NCBI GenBank assembly: GCA_035566895.1 | Contig: DATMQA010000008.1 | Location: 1-56,614 of the forward strand | From: DATMQA01 sp035566895 | Lineage (GTDB): Bacteria; Verrucomicrobiota; Verrucomicrobiia; Limisphaerales; UBA8199 | DNA length: 56,614 nucleotides | Reading direction: 5' to 3' | In this document: positions 50,967 through 56,614 of the stretch, piece by piece | How positions within the stretch are numbered: position 1 is the first letter of the stretch | Layout of the letters: every line of letters starts with the position of its first letter | Made by a program: the position numbers and the translations under genes | The notes under the pieces: model-generated | What the model saw: only the letters and a program-made list of their open reading frames with translations | What the model was told of the DNA's origin: nothing | Database searches by the model: none

Positions 50967-53444
50967 TTATGGTCTTTGGTCCTCTTGACGAAAGACGCGA
51001 TTGTGCCGGTAACACTGAAGCATCTTCTGATTACCGGCCAGCAGCGTCCGCTCGCCCTTTTGGGCGGCCATGGCGCAAGCTTTTTCCGCGGTGGCCACGG
51101 CCTGGTCGAAGCGCCCGGCTTCGGCATACGCCGCCGCCAGCGTGCTGACGGCGCTGGTGTTTTGGTATTGCGTAAGGGCGCAGGCTTTTTCTGCCAGCGC
51201 CACCGCTTCCGGACCATTGCGCAACTCCGGGTCCGGAGACGTGGCCAGCAGGCACGCCAGGTTATTGAGGGCCACCGAGGAGTTCGGGTCACGGGCGACC
51301 GCTTCCCGGTATTGCCGGATGAGCGACTGCACGCCGGCCCGGCTTGCTTCCGCCTGACCCGGGTGGGAGATAGCGCCCTGGCGCGCCTGGGTTGCCGCGG
51401 CCATTTCCCGCCAACGCATAACCGCGAACACACCGTTAAAATCGTCGGTCCAGAGGGGGAGTTTGAGCGCGACGGATGAAGGGGCTCGGGCCGACGGGTT
51501 GAGAGCGATGGCTTTGATGAAATTTGGATCGCGCGAGAGCAATATCCAGGTTGAAGGCAGGACGCCCGCCGCCTCATCGCTGGCGCGCTGGTGGACCACC
51601 TCCGCACGGTAGCCAAATTCCTGCGCGACATTCACCACGACCGGTTCCAGGTTCACGCTCAGATTGGAAACGTGCACGGCGATGACGCCGTTGGTTTTGG
51701 TATGGCGCCGATAAACCGCAAACGCTTCGCGCGTGAGGAGGTGGATGGGGATCGAATCGCCATTGAAGGCGTCCAAAGCCAGAAGATCGAAGTCCTGTGG
51801 CGGCTCATTTTCCAGAGATAAACGCGCATCGCCCAGGACCACCTCGACCTGTCCGGCGCAGTTTTTGAGAAAGGTAAAAAACTCTTCGGCAATCTTGTCC
51901 ACCTCGGGATTAATCTCGTAAAAGCGGAGCCTGTCTCCCGGCCGCAGATAGGCCGCCAGGGTTCCAGCGCCGAGGCCAACCACGCCGATGCGGCGCTGCT
52001 CCTGTGGAAGCAGGGCGAGAGCTCTGCCGACGCCGCTGCCGGTGGTGTAATACAACGTGGGTGTTTGAGCGCGGCCGGCCTCGAGCAGTTGGATACCGTG
52101 CGCGACTCGTCCGTGCACCAGTTCCAGCAGGTTCATGGCAGGGTCGGGCGACTCATGCCGGTACACGTTCAGCACCCCATAGAAGTTGCGGGAGCGATAA
52201 ACCCGGAGAGCGTCATGATGGTGTGCTGAGCCCCACAAAGCGAAGGCCAATCCAGCCAGGGTAACGGCGCCTCCCAGCCAGGCGAAACCGGGCCACGGAT
52301 GCCGGAGCCGGCCACGTTGATCACGGGCCCAGACGAGCAGGAAAAGTCCGCCGCAGAGAATCAAGCCCCAGTGCAACTCGAAGTAGTCGTCAAAGATTGC
52401 CGGCGCGATGAGGGCGACAAAGGCGCTGCCCAAGGCTCCTCCAGCGCCGAGCATCAGGTAAAAGGACGTCAGGTGCGCCGGATGGGGCCTTAGCCGGTAA
52501 AGCTCGCCGTGGCACACCGTGCAGCACACGAAAAGTCCAGCCCCGAAAGCGAGCACCTGCGCCGGCGCCGAAAGGGCGATGGAGCCGGACAACGTCAAGC
52601 ATATCGTTGCGAGGCTGACGAGCAATGCTGGACCAAACCAGCGTCGAGCATAACATTTGGGGCCGCTGAAACACAGAATAAAGCTGAGCAGATAGACGGA
52701 TAGCGGCACGACCCAAAGCAGGGCAATCGGGGCCAGGTCCTGACAAATCTTGTTGGTAACTGCGACCAGAAGGAGCGAGGCGCAGGCCGGGAGCAGGAGC
52801 CAGAAGAGCTTGTCGCCGAGGTCTGGCTGGGGAGCTTTTGCCGCACGAGCTGGTGAACCGGGGGGTGTGCTCCAAACGCGAACCCCCGCCCAGGCGCAGC
52901 TCAGCCCATAGACACCAAGCCCCGCCCGCCAGGCAAGCGCCTGCGTCGCCCGCGTGAAGCAGGTTTCAACCACGGCGGGGTAGCTCAACAACGCGAGCAA
53001 CGAGCCCGCATTGGAGAGCGCGTAAAGCCGAAAAGGCGAGGCGCCACTTTGCCTCAGACCGAACCAGGCCGTTAGCAAAGGCGCGGTAGCCGACAGGACG
53101 AAGAAAGGCAAACCGATTGAGGCAGCCAGCAGGCAGCAAATCCGCAAGGTCGGATCGTCTGCCGGTTGAGGTTTCCATGAGTTATCCGGCGGGAGGCGCA
53201 AGGTGAGCAGGGCGACGGCGAGCAACCCAAGATGCAGGAGCACCTGTGCGCGCGGCTTCAACCACCTGGTGCTGAGGTGCGCGTAGGCGTAACCGGCCAG
53301 GAGCAGCACTTGAAAAACCAGGAGGCAGGTGGTCCAAACCGCCGGGGCGCCACCGAACCAGGGCAGGATGTATTTGCCGAGCAATGGCTGAACCTGAAAC
53401 AGCAGGAACGCGCCGCTGAACACTGCCAAAGCATAGACAGCCAT
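50967..53444 (-). CDS. Fused MFS-like transporter / spermidine-synthase-like protein with TPRs
   Basis: 825 aa. About twelve membrane segments fill residues 1-430 (VYALAVFSGAFLLFQVQPLL at the start). A spermidine-synthase-like Rossmann domain follows (about 450-690): IGVVGLGAGTLAAYLRPGD, RFYEINPEVDKIA, VVLGDARLSLE and LLALDAFNGDSIPIHLLT. The C-terminus carries TPR-like repeats (VALNNLACLLATSPDPELRN, then STLAAAYAEAGRFDQAVATA). Such fusions are widespread, but their substrates are mostly unproven; decarboxylated-SAM aminopropyl transfer is possible. Starts 9 nt after the upstream serine-hydrolase gene's stop, so the two form an operon. Confidence 0.85.
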   Translation of the reverse strand: MAVYALAVFSGAFLLFQVQPLLGKYILPWFGGAPAVWTTCLLVFQVLLLAGYAYAHLSTRWLKPRAQVLLHLGLLAVALLTLRLPPDNSWKPQPADDPTLRICCLLAASIGLPFFVLSATAPLLTAWFGLRQSGASPFRLYALSNAGSLLALLSYPAVVETCFTRATQALAWRAGLGVYGLSCAWAGVRVWSTPPGSPARAAKAPQPDLGDKLFWLLLPACASLLLVAVTNKICQDLAPIALLWVVPLSVYLLSFILCFSGPKCYARRWFGPALLVSLATICLTLSGSIALSAPAQVLAFGAGLFVCCTVCHGELYRLRPHPAHLTSFYLMLGAGGALGSAFVALIAPAIFDDYFELHWGLILCGGLFLLVWARDQRGRLRHPWPGFAWLGGAVTLAGLAFALWGSAHHHDALRVYRSRNFYGVLNVYRHESPDPAMNLLELVHGRVAHGIQLLEAGRAQTPTLYYTTGSGVGRALALLPQEQRRIGVVGLGAGTLAAYLRPGDRLRFYEINPEVDKIAEEFFTFLKNCAGQVEVVLGDARLSLENEPPQDFDLLALDAFNGDSIPIHLLTREAFAVYRRHTKTNGVIAVHVSNLSVNLEPVVVNVAQEFGYRAEVVHQRASDEAAGVLPSTWILLSRDPNFIKAIALNPSARAPSSVALKLPLWTDDFNGVFAVMRWREMAAATQARQGAISHPGQAEASRAGVQSLIRQYREAVARDPNSSVALNNLACLLATSPDPELRNGPEAVALAEKACALTQYQNTSAVSTLAAAYAEAGRFDQAVATAEKACAMAAQKGERTLLAGNQKMLQCYRHNRVFRQEDQRP

Positions 53445-53453
53445 TCTCCGGCC

Positions 53454-55871
53454 CTATTCGATTTTGGGCGCCTCAACGGTTTGGCCGTTTTGGTGATGGA
53501 CGGCTTTGGTGATTTTGCCGGCGGCGTCTTTGACGAAGGCGACCTGGGCATCGACGACTTTCCAGAAGAATTCGGTGGGGGAACTGGGGAAGATTTCGAA
53601 TTTGGGCTGGCCAGTAAGCTGGGCGTAGAGCCGGTCGCCTTCGCGGGTGACGGTCATGATGGATTTACCCTCGCCGTAGTCGTACTTGCCGACAAAGGCG
53701 TCGTAAGTTACCGGGTCGGCTTTGAACTCTTTCAGGTCGGGGAGGCGAGGAGCGTCGATAGTCATGCCGCCCTGGTGGTGGATGGCTTTGGTGACTTTGC
53801 CGTCGGCGCTCTTGATGAAGGTGACGTGGGCTTCGACGACTTTCCAAAAGAAGTTGGTCTCCGATTCGGGGAAAATCTCGAACCTGGGCTGGCCGGTGAG
53901 CCGGGCGAACAGACGCGAGCCCTCTTTCTCGACGGTCATGATCGCCCGGCCATAATCGTAGCGGCCGACGAGCGGGTCGAGGGCCGCGGGCGATATTTTT
54001 TGGAGCGACTTGGGGCTCGTGCGCGGCGGCAGTTGTTCGCCGAGGCAAAACTCGACCGACTCCTGCGCCATCGGGCCCGGGTCCAGGCCGGGCTTTGAAG
54101 GCAGGGCGTTGGCGAGAGCGACAACGGTGAAGTTATGAGCGGGTACCCGCATCAGCATGCTGCTGAAACCGTTGAGGCCGCCGCCGTGGGCGATTACCTG
54201 CGTCCCGCGCAGGGTTGAGAGCATCCAACCGTAACCGTAGCCGTCGGGGGAGTTCTCGGCTTTGTTCTCTTCGGTTTTGACAGGTGTGAAGGCGGCCTTG
54301 AGGCTGGCCTCGGTGAGCACCTTGCCATTGAAGACGGCTTCGTTCCATCGGAACAGGTCCTCAACGGTGGAGTAGAGCGCCCCGGCGCCGCCGGCCCAGG
54401 ACATGTCCCAATCCAGCGCGCGGCTGAATTTGCCGTTGTGGTATTCGTAGCCGAGCGCTTCGTGCTCAAGGGCGATTCCCTTATGATGTACGCCGGTATT
54501 GGTCATGCCCAGCGGTGTGAAGAAGGAGGTGCGCAGAAAATCGCCGTAGGATTGGCCCGAGACTTTCTCGACGATGTAACCAAGCAGCAGGAAACCGGAG
54601 TTGTCGTAGGACCATTTCTTGCCGGGGTTGAAATCGTACGGGTCTTTTTGGAACGACTTAATCAGCGCTGCGGTGGTGGTGGTATTCGTGACCGTTTCGA
54701 GGAACCCCGGTTTGTCGGTGTAGCTATGGATGCCCGAAGTGTGCGTCAGCAGGTGGTGCAGCGTGACCTCGTCGCCGCGCGGGAAGTCCGGGAGGTATTT
54801 CGAGAGCTTGTCGGTGATGCTGAGTTTGCCCTGCTCCTGGAGCTTGAGGATGGCGGCGGCGGTGAACTGCTTGGTGATCGAGCCGATGCGGAACTGGGTT
54901 TGCGGCGTAACGGGGATGTGATGCTCGACGTCAGCGAACCCGTAGCCTTTTACAAAACGGACCTTTCCGTCCTGCGCGACCAAGAGGGCGACACCCGGCA
55001 GGTCTTCTTTGAACAGCGGGTTCAGGACGGCATCGGAGGCGGCGTCGAGGGCGGGGCGGGCGACGTTGGTATCAGCGCCACGACTGGCGAGGAACTCAGC
55101 CATCTGGGTGTCGCCATGCAGGCGGGCGCCCAGCCAGGGAGTGATGCCGGCCGGCCCGCGCGTGTTGACGTCCACGCCCTGGTCCAGGAGCTTCTTGACG
55201 GCGTCTGTGTCCGAGCTGGTCCGCGCGGCCCGGAGCAGTTTGGCGGACTGGGCCTCAGGTCCCATGCGCCGGCAGGTGAAGCCCCAATCGCCCTGCATAT
55301 TCTGGATTTTGAGCAGGAGCAGGTTCCTGCCCCGCTCGAACCGAGCGCGCACGATGTCGTCATCCGGCACAGTGGGACGGTCGGTCCAATTCTCGTGAAT
55401 CAATTTGCCGTTCAGCCAGACTTTGACGGCGTCGTCGCTGCCGATGCCCAGGAGACAGTTGGTCGCTTGCGGCAGGTCAATTTCGGCCCAGGCATAAGCG
55501 ATGGCAAAATCACTGGCGCCGGCGGCGGGCTTGAGGTCAATCGTGTCGTCTTTGGACTCGACGAGCCGCCACTCGAGGTCCTTGCCGGCGATGTTTTGCT
55601 TCAGGCCGGCGCGCGGCTGGACCCCGCTGGAACCGCCCTGGCCGGCGAACCAGTCGTCCCCGAAAGCTTTTTTCTGCGCGGCTTCACTGGGGGTGCCTTT
55701 GCCATCACCGGCAACGGGGATTGGTCCCAGGATGAGCCAGGTTTTCAGGAACGTGTCGGGGGGTAGGCCGGTATAGGCGGCGCGGTTGGCGGAGTCAGCG
55801 GCGCGGGCGGGTCCCACGAGGGCCAGCACGAGCGCGCACAGGTGAGCGATACAGGCTTTTGGCGGAGTCAT
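53454..55871 (-). CDS. Secreted serine hydrolase (beta-lactamase fold) with ankyrin repeats and two DUF3471 domains
   Basis: 805 aa. Signal peptide (LCALVLALVGPARA), a galactose-binding-like domain (about 40-200; AYAWAEIDLPQATNCLLGIG, then VWLNGKLIHENW), two ankyrin repeats (about 210-270; VKKLLDQGVDVNTRGPAGIT), then a class C beta-lactamase/PBP4*-type domain. The nucleophile motif SITK starts at S331, YDN is at 422-424, and the HGGG motif (IAHGGGLNGF) lies near 580. The C-terminus has two ~70-residue repeats (VGRYDYGRAIMTVEKEG and VGKYDYGEGKSIMTVTREG), each ending in an IHHQ/VHHQ motif. Likely a periplasmic esterase or peptidase rather than a resistance enzyme. Confidence 0.85.
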   Translation of the reverse strand: MTPPKACIAHLCALVLALVGPARAADSANRAAYTGLPPDTFLKTWLILGPIPVAGDGKGTPSEAAQKKAFGDDWFAGQGGSSGVQPRAGLKQNIAGKDLEWRLVESKDDTIDLKPAAGASDFAIAYAWAEIDLPQATNCLLGIGSDDAVKVWLNGKLIHENWTDRPTVPDDDIVRARFERGRNLLLLKIQNMQGDWGFTCRRMGPEAQSAKLLRAARTSSDTDAVKKLLDQGVDVNTRGPAGITPWLGARLHGDTQMAEFLASRGADTNVARPALDAASDAVLNPLFKEDLPGVALLVAQDGKVRFVKGYGFADVEHHIPVTPQTQFRIGSITKQFTAAAILKLQEQGKLSITDKLSKYLPDFPRGDEVTLHHLLTHTSGIHSYTDKPGFLETVTNTTTTAALIKSFQKDPYDFNPGKKWSYDNSGFLLLGYIVEKVSGQSYGDFLRTSFFTPLGMTNTGVHHKGIALEHEALGYEYHNGKFSRALDWDMSWAGGAGALYSTVEDLFRWNEAVFNGKVLTEASLKAAFTPVKTEENKAENSPDGYGYGWMLSTLRGTQVIAHGGGLNGFSSMLMRVPAHNFTVVALANALPSKPGLDPGPMAQESVEFCLGEQLPPRTSPKSLQKISPAALDPLVGRYDYGRAIMTVEKEGSRLFARLTGQPRFEIFPESETNFFWKVVEAHVTFIKSADGKVTKAIHHQGGMTIDAPRLPDLKEFKADPVTYDAFVGKYDYGEGKSIMTVTREGDRLYAQLTGQPKFEIFPSSPTEFFWKVVDAQVAFVKDAAGKITKAVHHQNGQTVEAPKIE

Positions 55872-56290
55872 TGCAATTTCCTGATTGGATTGAGCTACTG
55901 CGCAATCGTCACAGCGATATTAACCGTAACGATTCTGTTGAACAGAAGGAAACCAACAGTCACCGAAGGCGAAAATGCTCGAAAAACTTTCACTCTAAAT
56001 CCCCCACGAGCGATTTTCCCGGAGTGGGTGGACCGTTTTGGTGCTCGTCCAGGCAACGAATCGGTGACCACCTCCAGCCCCTTTGCCCCGCCGTCAGCGC
56101 GGGCAAGATCATCAGCGGAGGAGACGGAAGAAGTCTCAAAGCTCCGGCTCTTGAACGGCATGAGGCCAACGAACGCACGCCGGGTAACCTCCGAAGTTCT
56201 TCCCTCTCCCAGGGAACTGTAAGGCGAGGGGAAAATTTCCGAGCTCCGCCTCGAATTGCATCTTGCACGCGGGCGAGGTAAAAAGAGTCC
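55872..56290. other. 419-bp divergent spacer
   Basis: Lies between the minus-strand serine hydrolase and the plus-strand partial gene, so it should hold both promoters. I see no coding potential. Overlapping short ORFs here have no start context or family. Confidence 0.4.
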
Positions 56291-56614
56291 ATGAAGCGAA
56301 ACACTGCGAATTACGCCTTATTACTTCTCCTCCTCACACTGACCGGAACCGTCCGGGCCGAAGGCTACCGCACCTCACTGGGGAGCGCGCCGGATGATTT
56401 CCCGGTGGTGGTCGTGTCCGGGACACCTTACGAGATGGGGGTGTCCTTGGGGCGGCTGATGAAGCCCGAAATCCAGGCGTTTGCGCCGCTTTTCGTGAAG
56501 GAAGCGCAATTGTTCGGGGGGCAGCAGTTGAGTTCGACCAACCTGGTCCTGGCTTGGAGCACCATGGAGCCGTTTATCAGCGCGCGGTTCCAGGACGAAT
56601 TGCGGGGGCTGGCC
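56291..56614 (+). CDS. C45-like acyltransferase/peptidase, 5' part only
   Basis: 108 codons up to the window edge. Signal peptide YALLLLLLTLTGTVRAEG, then VVVVSGTPYEMGVSLGRLMK and PEIQAFAPLFVKEA. The xGxPYExGxxxG motif is the usual opening of C45 (acyl-CoA:6-aminopenicillanic-acid acyltransferase-like) and phospholipase-B-like Ntn hydrolases. The catalytic Cys would lie beyond the window. Confidence 0.65.
   Translation, partial: MKRNTANYALLLLLLTLTGTVRAEGYRTSLGSAPDDFPVVVVSGTPYEMGVSLGRLMKPEIQAFAPLFVKEAQLFGGQQLSSTNLVLAWSTMEPFISARFQDELRGLA

Overview
The window reads as chromosome of a Verrucomicrobiota bacterium, most likely a soil or freshwater Limisphaerales/Pedosphaera-type lineage. This is inferred from gene content, not from a search: GC-rich DNA, Tat-exported Gfo/Idh oxidoreductases, secreted proteins with a C-terminal 'FYRL'-type module, an S74 (tail-fibre chaperone) surface protein, a GH101-like glycosidase and a MoxR/DUF58/VWA/TPR cluster.

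Layout. 0.1-6.7 kb: small hypothetical and membrane proteins, a secreted GH13 enzyme, tRNA-Ile2(CAU) and a lone receiver-domain protein. 6.8-15.4 kb: primary sigma factor RpoD, two tandem Wza-type export proteins, MnmA, and a BlaI repressor with an M56 (BlaR1-like) peptidase whose extracytoplasmic part is a Wzz/GumC-like domain. 15.5-19.6 kb: housekeeping block prs-rplY-pth-rpsF-ssb-rplI. 19.6-25.6 kb (minus strand): moxR, DUF58, DUF4381-like, batA, batB and a TPR/poly-Q batC-like gene. 25.8-27.2 kb: MFS transporter.

27.2-50 kb is accessory. It starts with a GH101-like glycosidase gene whose 3' end recurs as three broken copies in the same orientation (30.34, 36.95 and 46.19 kb). Between the copies lie an ART-like toxin candidate with a small downstream ORF, an S74 surface protein, a three-gene sugar-oxidation set (Gfo/Idh, TIM-barrel isomerase, SDR), and two candidate defence or stress modules. 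The first (37.4-43.5 kb, minus strand) is an N6-adenine DNA methylase, a double-GHKL histidine kinase, a receiver-domain protein, a ComEC-type metallo-beta-lactamase and a transglutaminase-fold protein. The second (46.3-48.3 kb) is a SIR2-type NADase-like protein overlapping a DeoR sensor domain that has no DNA-binding domain. From 48.3 to 50.1 kb there are gene remnants and a duplicated hairpin-bearing repeat.

50.2-56.6 kb: a small secreted 17-residue-repeat protein, a spermidine-synthase/transporter fusion with TPRs, an ankyrin/beta-lactamase-fold serine hydrolase, and the start of a C45-like acyltransferase.

A recurring theme is perfect or near-perfect 7-bp tandem arrays, each with its own unit, placed in the short spacers between genes that look co-transcribed.
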